Positions 35,472 through 43,909 of a stretch of DNA of 50,919 nt are shown piece by piece; within the stretch, counting starts at the first letter, position 1; each line of letters opens with the position of its first letter. The stretch spans positions 1 through 50,919 of the forward strand of contig DYLN01000009.1 in NCBI GenBank assembly GCA_020722085.1, read 5' to 3'. The notes beneath the pieces were generated by a model. That model worked only from the letters and a program-made list of their open reading frames with translations, did no database searches and had not been told where the DNA came from. The position numbers and the translations under genes are program-made. The stretch is from Melioribacter roseus. GTDB taxonomy: Bacteria > Bacteroidota > Ignavibacteria > Ignavibacteriales > Melioribacteraceae.

Positions 35472-36131
35472 TTATTCTTTCCAAATAAAATCGAATAACA
35501 AATAAGAAGCCGTTAACATTATTACATCGTAACAAATTAGAACTGCAATTTCAACAAGCGAGGACTCAACTGTATTGCCATCCATTGCAAATTTTGTAAG
35601 CTCAAGAAGTGTAAGAATAAGGGGAAGCAAAATCGGGAAAGAAAGTACAGGATAAAGTGTTCCTTTTGAACTTGCCTTTGAAATTATCGCCGCAATTATT
35701 GTTGAGGAAACGGCAATGCCGATATTCCCGAGTAAAAATGCAAATGCAAAGAGTAAAAAGTTTTTAATCACAAAAGATTCAAAAAGTATAAAGAAAAGAA
35801 TTGTAATAGCAATGTTCATTAAAAATACAAGGAGCAAATTAAATATTAATTTACCCGAAAAAATCGTAGCCGGCGAGGCAATAAGCTGAAGCGTCATTGT
35901 AGTGCCGCGCTCTTCTTCGGAAACAAATGCACGAGATAAACCCGACATCGCAGAAAAGAAAATAACAACCCATAACAAACCGCCGGTTAAATATTCCGAT
36001 ATTGTCTCGGTGCCTATTGAAAACATAATTACGCTGATCGTAACAAGAATAAACATCGCGAGTGCATTAATCGCATATCTGGTTCTTAATTCCGACTGCC
36101 AGTCTTTTCTAAAAATCGAATATGCTTTCAT
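35472..36131 (-). CDS. ccmB: CcmB-type haem exporter permease
   Basis: This 219-residue protein has six hydrophobic helices and the CcmB signature FVSEEERGTTMTLQLIASPA after helix two, with VLSFPILLPLILT near the C-terminal third. CcmB forms the membrane part of the CcmABCD complex that delivers haem to the periplasm for cytochrome c maturation. Its start overlaps the ccmA stop by one base. No ccmC, ccmE or ccmF is in this window; they may lie elsewhere. Confidence 0.92.
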   Translation of the reverse strand: MKAYSIFRKDWQSELRTRYAINALAMFILVTISVIMFSIGTETISEYLTGGLLWVVIFFSAMSGLSRAFVSEEERGTTMTLQLIASPATIFSGKLIFNLLLVFLMNIAITILFFILFESFVIKNFLLFAFAFLLGNIGIAVSSTIIAAIISKASSKGTLYPVLSFPILLPLILTLLELTKFAMDGNTVESSLVEIAVLICYDVIMLTASYLLFDFIWKE

Positions 36132-36766
36132 CAGCTTTTTTTATAGTTTTTTATATTAATGGTTTCCGCACATAGGGCAAGATCCGAATCCTCGTTGCTT
36201 GCAATAATTACCAGATTATTTTTTGCCTGCTCATTAAGTAATTCATATACTTTTTCTTTTCCTTCGTTATCCAGCGTAGAAGTAGGCTCGTCTAACAAAA
36301 TTAGCATTGGTGAATGAAAAAGTGCAAAAATAAATTTGAGCCTCTGTTTCATCCCGGTAGAATAGCTTCTTACAAAATCATTTTTTCTTTCAAGCAAACC
36401 AAGTTTGTCAAACATATAATCTGCTTTTTCGCTTTCAAACTTCAAGCCGCGAATGTTTGAAAAATGTTTTAGATTTTCTTCTGCAGTAAATTCATCATAC
36501 AAGAAAAGATAAGGTGCATTAAACCCAATATAATTATGAAGCTTTTCCGGCGGAATCACAGAAGAATTGTTATAATGTAAAACTTTACCAGAAGTCGGCG
36601 TTAGAAGTCCAACAATTATCTTTGCCAGTGTTGATTTGCCGGCACCATTAGGTCCGGCAATGCCGTATATTTTACCCGGATGGAATTTGTAATCAAGTTT
36701 TTCAAAAATTAATCTCCGTCCAAATATTTTTGTTACCTGATGAAGTTCTACAAAATAGTCAGTCAT
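36131..36766 (-). CDS. ccmA: CcmA-type haem exporter ATPase
   Basis: This 211-residue ABC ATPase has Walker A GPNGAGKS (38-45), signature YSTGMKQR (135-142; an altered LSGGQ) and Walker B ILLDEP (156-161). With CcmB it drives release of haem from the CcmC-CcmE complex in cytochrome c maturation. Naming rests on the adjacent CcmB and on the STGMKQR signature; a generic ABC-2 type exporter ATPase would look similar. The start lies inside the end of the preceding metalloprotease gene (eight-base overlap). Confidence 0.88.
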   Translation of the reverse strand: MTDYFVELHQVTKIFGRRLIFEKLDYKFHPGKIYGIAGPNGAGKSTLAKIIVGLLTPTSGKVLHYNNSSVIPPEKLHNYIGFNAPYLFLYDEFTAEENLKHFSNIRGLKFESEKADYMFDKLGLLERKNDFVRSYSTGMKQRLKFIFALFHSPMLILLDEPTSTLDNEGKEKVYELLNEQAKNNLVIIASNEDSDLALCAETINIKNYKKS

Positions 36767-38450
36767 TGTATATTATAAATTTTCCCTTTTTGATGTTATC
36801 GCCTGACTTCGTAATGAAAAGATAAACTCCGGTTGGCAGTTTATTGCCTTTATTATCCATTCCATCCCAACCTACGACATATTTATCTATTGCCTGAATT
36901 CTTTTATGTGAGGAATAAACTAAAGTCATGCTTACCGAATAAATATTTAGATCAGCATAGCCGTCATTATCTTTTGAAACAGGGAAATACAAAAAACTAT
37001 TCATCGAATACTTAAACGGCTGGGGATAAACAAATTCGGCTTCGGTTCTTTGAACAATTCCGCTGTCGACAGGTACATAATTAAAAATATCTGATTCTGA
37101 TAATAATTCGGGTTTAGTAGTTTCGAGTAATGAGTAGAATCCGTCTATAATAGTTCTGCTGCCGGAAAATGAAGAAGAAGAGTACGAATATGTCATACCG
37201 AGTGTATTTGAATTAGGGTGAATGCCTCCGTTTAGATCGGCATTTGATATTACAGAAACCATAGTATCTATGTTGTTATAAAAGTAAAGCAAATTAAGAG
37301 AAACCGGATTAGTGTTAATCATTAATGAATTTTTATTTTGATCATATCTCAGCGGGCTCATAGCCGGTTTAACAAGGGGATAGTTGGCTGCTTCCTTAAA
37401 ATAACTTCCCGGCTTAGCCCTGAAATTCGTAAAATAAATCCATTGCCCAAACCTATTGAATTCAATCTTAAAAGAAGAGTTGTATTCCTGAATTGCATTT
37501 CCTATTGCAATTAAAGCACGGTTGTGAAGTTTCATCAATTCCCATATTCTTTTAATAATATCCATACCAAAACGGTCGGCAAGAAAAATATTCCAGATTG
37601 CTAAATTATAACCTCGACTCGAAGCAAAGCTTTGTGCTGGATTTAAAAAATAAGATATAAGCGAATAGTAATAATCATTTATGCTGCTGTAGACAAATTC
37701 TTCCATAGAGGTAGAAGTTATTTCGTAATAAAAAGAATCTGCCAAACGATAAACATAATTTCCCATTTGAATGGCATGATGCAGTTCGTGAGCAACAGTT
37801 ACTCGTGCAGCGTCTATTCTTTTCGTGTAATAACTCGAACTCGAGAAATCATTATCTATCATAATATAAGTAATATATGTGCTGTCATTAATAGGGGTCT
37901 CGGGGTCGGTATAACCGTATAGTCCTCCCGATAAATTTTGAATATAAATATCATAGAGATTATCACCGCCAGCGCCGTTATCAGAAGGGGGCGCAGGATA
38001 TTTTAATATATTAATTTCATAGTTATATGCCGAGTCAACGGCAATAGCCAGTGAATCCAAATAGATCTTTTTGTATCGAGGAATCTGATCTACAGTTAGA
38101 GAACCACGAATATTTTCGGGTATATAATCAGGATAATCTGACTTATTAAAATGAATTCTGAATTTCCCATTTGGTGTCACAAAACTTGTATCGAGAACGG
38201 GACGTGACAGCAGCATTGTTATTTTTTTCTGTTTTTCGGGGTTGAAATTATGAATATTAAATCTAATTTGACTTATTATTCTCGTACCACATTTTTCCGT
38301 ATCGGAAATTTCGCCGTTTTGAACCTGCCGAACAGAAGAAGGAAAGCCATACATAGAAAGAAATACATTATATAAACTATCCAGATTTTGCGCATTAAGC
38401 TGAACGGCTAAAAAAAGTATTATCAAAAATTTCGGGATGACCTGCATCAT
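36759..38450 (-). CDS. Secreted zinc metalloprotease with T9SS-like sorting tail (MXAN_6640-like)
   Basis: This 563-residue protein has a signal peptide (to about 20, ending LNAQ), a metalloprotease core with HELHH (H221, E222, H225; VTVAHELHHAIQMG) and a C-terminal domain of about 90 residues typical of T9SS cargo (YPQPFKYS..., then LNIYSVSMTLVYSS, GWDGMDNKGNKLPTGVYLF). The core resembles the MXAN_6640 putative metalloprotease family. It is probably exported to the surface through T9SS. The gene overlaps the FG-GAP gene by four bases and ccmA by eight. Confidence 0.85.
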   Translation of the reverse strand: MMQVIPKFLIILFLAVQLNAQNLDSLYNVFLSMYGFPSSVRQVQNGEISDTEKCGTRIISQIRFNIHNFNPEKQKKITMLLSRPVLDTSFVTPNGKFRIHFNKSDYPDYIPENIRGSLTVDQIPRYKKIYLDSLAIAVDSAYNYEINILKYPAPPSDNGAGGDNLYDIYIQNLSGGLYGYTDPETPINDSTYITYIMIDNDFSSSSYYTKRIDAARVTVAHELHHAIQMGNYVYRLADSFYYEITSTSMEEFVYSSINDYYYSLISYFLNPAQSFASSRGYNLAIWNIFLADRFGMDIIKRIWELMKLHNRALIAIGNAIQEYNSSFKIEFNRFGQWIYFTNFRAKPGSYFKEAANYPLVKPAMSPLRYDQNKNSLMINTNPVSLNLLYFYNNIDTMVSVISNADLNGGIHPNSNTLGMTYSYSSSSFSGSRTIIDGFYSLLETTKPELLSESDIFNYVPVDSGIVQRTEAEFVYPQPFKYSMNSFLYFPVSKDNDGYADLNIYSVSMTLVYSSHKRIQAIDKYVVGWDGMDNKGNKLPTGVYLFITKSGDNIKKGKFIIYND

Positions 38451-40648
38451 TCAATATCCTTGAATTCTATGGGGTTTGTTTTCGGGTTGGAAGATATCAA
38501 ATAGAGATTTCCTTTAATTGGAATAACAAAATAACTACTAATGTTTTGTGATTCAATTACTTTTATTGATTTTGCTTTTTTATCCCCGGCATGAAATTCG
38601 TACTTTATCAGCCGGTTTATTTCATTAAAGAAACTGTATAAAGAATAGGTTTTGTTCTTAGGGTTATACAAAGCATGGGAATAATTTTTACCTAATGCGA
38701 TTCCAGCGTTGTCAATTTTGACAGACTGAAATTTTTTCCGGTAAAATACAAAACATTCTTCCCTAACGAAGTAAATCATTAATGGAATATATCTGCCTGC
38801 AGAACCATTCTCTAAAGGAATTAAAAAACCGTCTGTTTTTTCAATAGAAGAAACAAAACCAAGCACTTCATTTGTGTAACCCTTCAACTGCTGAATAGTT
38901 TTATTATAAACCAATCCGTTTGGAGTTTTTTCAATCCAATAAATTTCTGGATAATCGTTAAAACTCAGAACTGCATCTAATGGATTAACTCCAATGCTAT
39001 CCAAGCCGGCACTTACGTAACGAAAATCTTTATAACGAAATCTTTGCAGAAGAAGCTTGTTGTTATTTTTTATTAATGCATAGATCGTCTGGTTTTCACT
39101 TTGATCGTTTGCTTTGAATTTAACATCATAAATCGGATAAGCCGTATAGAATATTCGTTTGGTATAATTATTCGATTCCGAGTATTCACCCCTTCGCGAA
39201 AAGTCTACAGTAAATAATTCTATCTTTCTCTTATTGCGTGAAAAACAAAACAAATTGCTTTTATTTTTATCTATGTAATTGATTCCGATATCAGTATAAT
39301 TTTCGGAAAGAGGAAATTTATAATATGCGGAAACAATTCCGTTTCTCTGTACGGTTAATGCAATTAAACTCTGCTCCAAAGTATCGATCAAAAAATAATT
39401 TTTCTCATTTGGACTGTTTGAAGCAAACACTCCGATGAGCCGGGGATTCGGAGTAAATGTCAGACTAAAATTATCCTTGACGAATTTCAGTCCGCTTATT
39501 TCAAAAATATTTCCATTTGAACTAAGAGCAGTTAAATGTTTCCCTTTTTTGTCGACGAACGAAATCAACGCACTAATGCTGGGTTTATTAAAATAATTTA
39601 ACGGCTTGTAAAATTTGTTATAATCCCGGTTAAACAAAACGAACACACCGCCGGAATCTAAATAATAAGATACATCATCGAGTCCGTCACCGTTATAATC
39701 AAACACATCAAAACTTTCCGGTTTGCCGCCGGCATCTAAAAAAATAGAATTTTGAAACGAAGAAACCGAATCACCGGGAAGAAACACAAATCCGCTGCTG
39801 ATAGAGCAAAGAATATCGTTAAAGCCATCCGAGTTGAGATCACATATTTTAAATTTATCGGCTGGGTATATCAGTTTTAATGATCTATATTCACGAAATT
39901 CGCCAGACTGATCATTATAAAAAAAACGAACCGAATCGTCTGATACGTCAAGGGCAGCAATATCGGGATAGCCGTCATAATCGAGATCAATAAACTTTGC
40001 CATTTTATAATTTCTTTTAGAATCAATTTTTTGTTCGGTAAGTTTATTTTCCTTTACTCTCAGAATTGATAAGCCTTCAAATGTAGTTCCACCGATTAAA
40101 ATTTCATTTCTGCCGTCACGATCAATATCGGCAATATCCAATGAAGAAGGGTACGAATTAAATGTAAACTTAGATTTTAATACTACAACTCCTCTGCTAG
40201 TAAAACTGATTGTCCCTGCTGTACGGCTTTTCCTGGAAAGAAAAACATACTTTTTTTCTTTTTCATTTGCTTTGTTTAGCTGGGCAATTTTAGATACAGG
40301 ATAATTAAAAAAAGTTTCTCTGCCTGACTGAAAGGAAGTTAAAGTATCTCCTCTGTAAACCACTATTTTATTTTCGTTATTAGAATACAGCAGCAGGTCA
40401 CGGTAGCCGTCGTTGTTAAAATCAACAGGGAAAATTCCGTTGTAACCTGGTTTTGCATTTATTTCATTCCACTTACAAAAACCGTTAATGTTAATCTGTG
40501 CGGAAAGACTTGGCAGAAGCAAAAAATAAAATAAAAGCGGCAATAAAAGATTTTTTTCTTGCCTTCGATGTATTTTCGGTTTAAAAATTCTTGTATCCCA
40601 GCCTACTTTGTCTTCGCAGTAAAGCTTCTTCATATCTTCTTTTTTCAT
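38447..40648 (-). CDS. Secreted FG-GAP/VCBS repeat protein
   Basis: This 733-residue protein has at least five calcium-binding-like blades: DFNNDGYRDLL, DIDRDGRNEIL, DLDYDGYPDIA, DLNSDGFNDIL and DYNGDGLDDVS, within about 75-320, forming a beta-propeller. The second half has no recognised motif. A hydrophobic export segment (LLLPLLFYFLLLPSLSAQ) lies at about 35-52, behind a long charged N-terminus that overlaps the thioesterase gene by 68 bases; the true start may be ATG 40633 or a later non-ATG codon. It ends without a T9SS tail and overlaps the metalloprotease gene by four bases. Confidence 0.82.
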   Translation of the reverse strand: MKKEDMKKLYCEDKVGWDTRIFKPKIHRRQEKNLLLPLLFYFLLLPSLSAQININGFCKWNEINAKPGYNGIFPVDFNNDGYRDLLLYSNNENKIVVYRGDTLTSFQSGRETFFNYPVSKIAQLNKANEKEKKYVFLSRKSRTAGTISFTSRGVVVLKSKFTFNSYPSSLDIADIDRDGRNEILIGGTTFEGLSILRVKENKLTEQKIDSKRNYKMAKFIDLDYDGYPDIAALDVSDDSVRFFYNDQSGEFREYRSLKLIYPADKFKICDLNSDGFNDILCSISSGFVFLPGDSVSSFQNSIFLDAGGKPESFDVFDYNGDGLDDVSYYLDSGGVFVLFNRDYNKFYKPLNYFNKPSISALISFVDKKGKHLTALSSNGNIFEISGLKFVKDNFSLTFTPNPRLIGVFASNSPNEKNYFLIDTLEQSLIALTVQRNGIVSAYYKFPLSENYTDIGINYIDKNKSNLFCFSRNKRKIELFTVDFSRRGEYSESNNYTKRIFYTAYPIYDVKFKANDQSENQTIYALIKNNNKLLLQRFRYKDFRYVSAGLDSIGVNPLDAVLSFNDYPEIYWIEKTPNGLVYNKTIQQLKGYTNEVLGFVSSIEKTDGFLIPLENGSAGRYIPLMIYFVREECFVFYRKKFQSVKIDNAGIALGKNYSHALYNPKNKTYSLYSFFNEINRLIKYEFHAGDKKAKSIKVIESQNISSYFVIPIKGNLYLISSNPKTNPIEFKDIE

Positions 40649-41057
40649 CTTCGGTTTCAGGTTCTATCTCAAATGTTTCAACGGGTTTTCCGTTATCATC
40701 AAGACTAACAAATGTTAAATATGCAGTGTTTGTGTGAGTTATTTTTCCGTCTTTGAGAGATTCGGCAGTTACTTTTACTCCTACTTCCATCGATGTTCTA
40801 AAAGCTCTGTTAACTGCCGCAGTTAATGTTACAACGTCACCAAGTTTTATTGGATGATGAAAATCTATTCTATCAACAGATGCAGTTACGCAGACACGCT
40901 GTGAATGTTTAAGTGAAGATAAAGCCGCACAAATATCTATCCAATGCATTAACTGTCCGCCCAATAAATTACCAAGCTGATTGGTATGATGCGGAAGTAC
41001 AAGTTCAGTCATTGTAACAACCGACTCGGATACTTTTTTTACTTTTGAGATAGACAT
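40581..41057 (-). CDS. Hotdog-fold acyl-CoA thioesterase (YciA/Acot family)
   Basis: This 158-residue cytoplasmic enzyme hydrolyses acyl-CoAs. Typical blocks are LVLPHHTNQLGNLLGGQLMH, WIDICAALSS and the HPIKLGDVVTLTA loop, followed by a charged C-terminal helix (EPETEDEKRRYEEALLRRQ). The stop overlaps the FG-GAP gene by 68 bases. Its function in an operon with envelope proteins is not obvious; it may supply lipid precursors. The acyl chain preferred cannot be inferred. Confidence 0.92.
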   Translation of the reverse strand: MSISKVKKVSESVVTMTELVLPHHTNQLGNLLGGQLMHWIDICAALSSLKHSQRVCVTASVDRIDFHHPIKLGDVVTLTAAVNRAFRTSMEVGVKVTAESLKDGKITHTNTAYLTFVSLDDNGKPVETFEIEPETEDEKRRYEEALLRRQSRLGYKNF

Positions 41058-41099
41058 TTCCCCAGGGCTCCTATGGGAGAATTCTCAATTGCTGGTTTT

Positions 41100-41861
41100 T
41101 CATTTGCTGCTTATTTGATTTAAATTTGTTTCCAGGTTCTTCAACTCATCCGACCTTTCGTTATCAGGATAGCGCGCTAAAAATATGCTTATATCGGCAA
41201 GTGCCTTATCTTTCATGTTTCTTTTAACTTCAAGCTGGATTTTATTATAAAGTGCAAGCGGACCGTATTTCGTATCGTGGTAGGTATCGGCTACATCTCC
41301 GTAGTAATCAATAGCCGCAAGTTGATATTCCATTTTCTCATAAATCAAAGCGCTGTTATATTCTTTCTCGGCAAGTTTATTTGTCAACTCTTTAATTTTA
41401 TTTTCGGCTTCCTCAACTTTTTCATTTGAAGGGAAAAAATCAACAAATGCCTGAAATTCATCAATTGCTTTTTTAGTATAAGTCTGATCGAGCTGGTAAG
41501 AAGGCGATAACTGATAATAACATTCGGCAAGCATAAATTGAGCCTGCGGTACAAAAGGGCTAGCCGGCATGTTTCTTACTAATTTGCTGAATTCATAGGC
41601 GCCTAATAAATATTGTTTTCTTTTGTAATAAGTCATACCGACATAAAATTCTGCATCATCGCTCACGGCACTTCCTGGAAATTGCAAAAGCACTGTCTGA
41701 AATTCCTGCAGTGCCTGCTCGTAATCTTCATCATTATATAACTCCATGGCATATTCAAAGTACTGATCAGAATTAAATTTACTTGTATCAACCGTAGCCG
41801 AACATCCGATCATCAGTAATAAAATAAACACCAGTATACCGATAAACTTGAACTTGAACAC
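41100..41861 (-). CDS. bamD: BamD-like outer membrane assembly lipoprotein
   Basis: This 253-residue lipoprotein has a signal peptide with lipobox LMIGC (Cys20) and five TPR-like repeats, starting YFEYAMELYNDEDYEQALQE, which matches BamD. It acts at the inner face of the outer membrane in beta-barrel insertion with BamA. The start is GTG at 41861 with GGAG seven bases upstream; an in-frame ATG at 41927 would add a non-signal stretch. It lies 42 bases before the thioesterase gene and may head this operon. Confidence 0.9.
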   Translation of the reverse strand: MFKFKFIGILVFILLLMIGCSATVDTSKFNSDQYFEYAMELYNDEDYEQALQEFQTVLLQFPGSAVSDDAEFYVGMTYYKRKQYLLGAYEFSKLVRNMPASPFVPQAQFMLAECYYQLSPSYQLDQTYTKKAIDEFQAFVDFFPSNEKVEEAENKIKELTNKLAEKEYNSALIYEKMEYQLAAIDYYGDVADTYHDTKYGPLALYNKIQLEVKRNMKDKALADISIFLARYPDNERSDELKNLETNLNQISSK

Positions 41862-41933
41862 TATGTTTCTCCAATTTTTAAAAACTGGGTTCAAAAATAA
41901 ACAAAAAGGATGTGCTGTAAAAACCAATTTGGC

Positions 41934-42536
41934 TTATCTGCTCCTTACTGTAAAAAAAAGTATAACTGTAATAATTAATGTGCCCGCAACAATAATTGGT
42001 TCTAACAAATTAGAGAAGAGCGGCTCTTCGGGAATTTTTCCTTTTGTAAACGTAAGTTCGGCATTCTCAAGTTGTTGAATAGAATCATATTTAACTGTAT
42101 CTTTTTCTGCGAAATGGAACTTATCCGATTTAGTAATTTTTCTCCCATCACTAATGGAATATTCGCCATTCAAACTAACGGTACGGTCTACAACAAGATC
42201 ACCGAAGAAACCAGTTTTACGAACATCACTGTAAACAACCGAGACACTTTCAATTGTGTAACTTAATGAACCAATATTGCTGCTGTTTTCTGCTGTTTCA
42301 ATATTAAATCCGTGGTTGATAAGATTATTTATCAATCCGCTTTTCAGAATTTGCATTGAAGGAACGGCAACGAAAATAAGTTTAATTTTCTTATCTGCAT
42401 TGCCAAACGAAGAGTCTATCCGTGCTGCCGACAATCCGACTAATTTGTTGACAACTGACAAATTTGAAAGTGTTTGAGCATTTGTTAGTATACTCAAAAT
42501 GAAATAAATAAAAAGAAATGTAGCTCTTGATTTCAA
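41934..42536 (-). CDS. Envelope protein of unknown function, signal peptide and C-terminal membrane helix
   Basis: This 200-residue protein has a signal peptide (MKSRATFLFIYFILSILTNAQ), a mixed alpha/beta middle part with no recognised motif, and a C-terminal hydrophobic helix (about 176-197, LLEPIIVAGTLIITVILFFTV) ending in RSR. The layout suggests an inner-membrane-anchored periplasmic protein. It precedes bamD by 72 bases on the same strand and may share its transcript. I do not recognise the family. Confidence 0.75.
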   Translation of the reverse strand: MKSRATFLFIYFILSILTNAQTLSNLSVVNKLVGLSAARIDSSFGNADKKIKLIFVAVPSMQILKSGLINNLINHGFNIETAENSSNIGSLSYTIESVSVVYSDVRKTGFFGDLVVDRTVSLNGEYSISDGRKITKSDKFHFAEKDTVKYDSIQQLENAELTFTKGKIPEEPLFSNLLEPIIVAGTLIITVILFFTVRSR

Positions 42537-42844
42537 TATATCTCGGATATTTCTGAATTAATTCAAAAGAAAATTAGGAATAGAAAGTACAAAGTGCAAA
42601 GTAAATGCTCGTCATTTGTCAATTGAATGCTGCTTATTGAGGCTTATAGAGAATTAATTGGGAAAAGACTAAAAATAATATCCAATGCTTGCCTAGCTCT
42701 GCAGTCTGGAGCGGGTCAATGCTCAATATTCAACGGTAATAGGAAGTAGAAAGATAGCATCTCTCAAAATTTTATCTCAATGCTTAGAGATGCCATCTTT
42801 TCCCCGGTTCCACACACAACTTTTATCAACTCTCGCTTTCAATT
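42537..42844. other. Intergenic stretch with one long-stem hairpin
   Basis: No gene is supported. The one clear structure is the hairpin at 42750-42800. The rest includes remnants that look like degraded short repeats (GTCATTTGTCAATTG near 42612). Confidence 0.6.
42750..42800 (-). terminator. Long-stem hairpin downstream of htpX
   Basis: AAAGATAGCATCTCT (42750-42764) pairs with AGAGATGCCATCTTT (42786-42800) with one wobble position across a 21-base loop, 44 bases after the htpX stop. On the minus strand it is followed only by TTTCTACTT, so termination is possible but not typical. Its long stem and wide loop resemble the one downstream of the peroxiredoxin gene. Confidence 0.4.
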
Positions 42845-43699
42845 TCACATTCGTCTTCCTTCTGCAATTTCCCGCAGTCTTGCAATTCTATCTTCTATCG
42901 GAGGATGCGTAGAGAACAATTTCATCAGCGCCTTCCCGCTGAAGGGATTTACGATAAAAAGGTGAGCAGTTGAAGGTCCCGCATTTCTCAAAGGCAATAC
43001 TTCGTTTGTTTTAGTCAGTTTATCAAGAGCCGAAGCAAGTGCCAAAGGCTTGCCGGAAATTCGTGCACCGCCGGCATCTGCCATATATTCCCGCGATCTC
43101 GAAATCGCAAGTTGTAGCATTACCGCAGCTATCGGGGCTAAAATAATCAATGCAAGATCCGCAAGTGCATTATTATTTCTGTCTCTTCCACCGTACCCGC
43201 CAAATATTGCCGCCCAGCCGGCAATTCTAGCTATAAATGTAATTGTACCAACTAACGTGGCAGCAATTGTACTGACCAGTATATCTCTATTCTTTACGTG
43301 AGTAAGTTCGTGTGAAATGACTCCCTCAAGTTCATCGCGGTTTAATATTTTCATAATCCCAGTGGTAACCGCAACCGCACTGTTTTGAGGATTCCGCCCG
43401 GTAGCAAAAGCATTTGGAGTAGGATTATCTATTATGTACACTCTCGGCATTGGCAGCTCCGCGCGCTGGGATAAATCTTCCACAATTCTGTATAGTTCCG
43501 GGGCTTCATTTTGAGTTACCTCTTTTGCGCGGTACATTTTCAAAACAACTTTATCAGAAAACCAATAGGCACCGAAATTCATAAGTAAAGAAAAAATAAA
43601 AGCAATGATTAATCCCGTATCCCCGCCTAGCAGCGAACCAACAATCATGAACAAAATCATCATAGCAGTCATTAAAATTACGGTTTTGAAGCTGTTCAT
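42845..43699 (-). CDS. htpX: HtpX membrane metalloprotease (M48)
   Basis: This 284-residue inner-membrane protease acts in quality control of membrane proteins. It has two N-terminal helices (about 5-25 and 28-48), the zinc motif HELTH (130-134; GVISHELTHVKNRDI), two further helices, and the third-ligand region SREYMADAGGARIS. Length and layout are typical of HtpX. GAGG lies about six bases before the start. It is divergent from the S46 peptidase gene and monocistronic. Confidence 0.95.
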   Translation of the reverse strand: MNSFKTVILMTAMMILFMIVGSLLGGDTGLIIAFIFSLLMNFGAYWFSDKVVLKMYRAKEVTQNEAPELYRIVEDLSQRAELPMPRVYIIDNPTPNAFATGRNPQNSAVAVTTGIMKILNRDELEGVISHELTHVKNRDILVSTIAATLVGTITFIARIAGWAAIFGGYGGRDRNNNALADLALIILAPIAAVMLQLAISRSREYMADAGGARISGKPLALASALDKLTKTNEVLPLRNAGPSTAHLFIVNPFSGKALMKLFSTHPPIEDRIARLREIAEGRRM

Positions 43700-43722
43700 A
43701 TTAACCTCTTAAAAATTATCGG

Positions 43723-43752
43723 TAAATTTAAATAGAACAAATTAGTTATCAA
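43723..43752 (-). promoter_or_regulatory. Candidate promoter of htpX
   Basis: On the minus strand TTG (43752-43750) is followed after 19 bases by TAAATTTA (43730-43723), close to the Bacteroidota -33 TTG / -7 TAnnTTTG pattern. It lies 24 bases upstream of the start codon, giving a short leader. Confidence 0.35.
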
Positions 43753-43909
43753 ATCATTTGTTAATTAGGAATTATTACAAGCTATTTATAACAAATGTTC
43801 CTTTTACTGTTAGGCTCAATTCCATGTCTTTTTCAAACTATTTTTTTTTCATAAAAAGTATTTTTTTAGATTTACAGTCAAGGCAAATTAAATTAAAGGA
43901 TTACACAGA

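Noticed and set aside
36131-36766. CcmA as a generic drug or polysaccharide exporter ATPase
   Set aside because: The adjacent overlapping gene has clear CcmB signatures and the expected 219-residue six-helix layout; the haem-export reading is better supported, though not proven.
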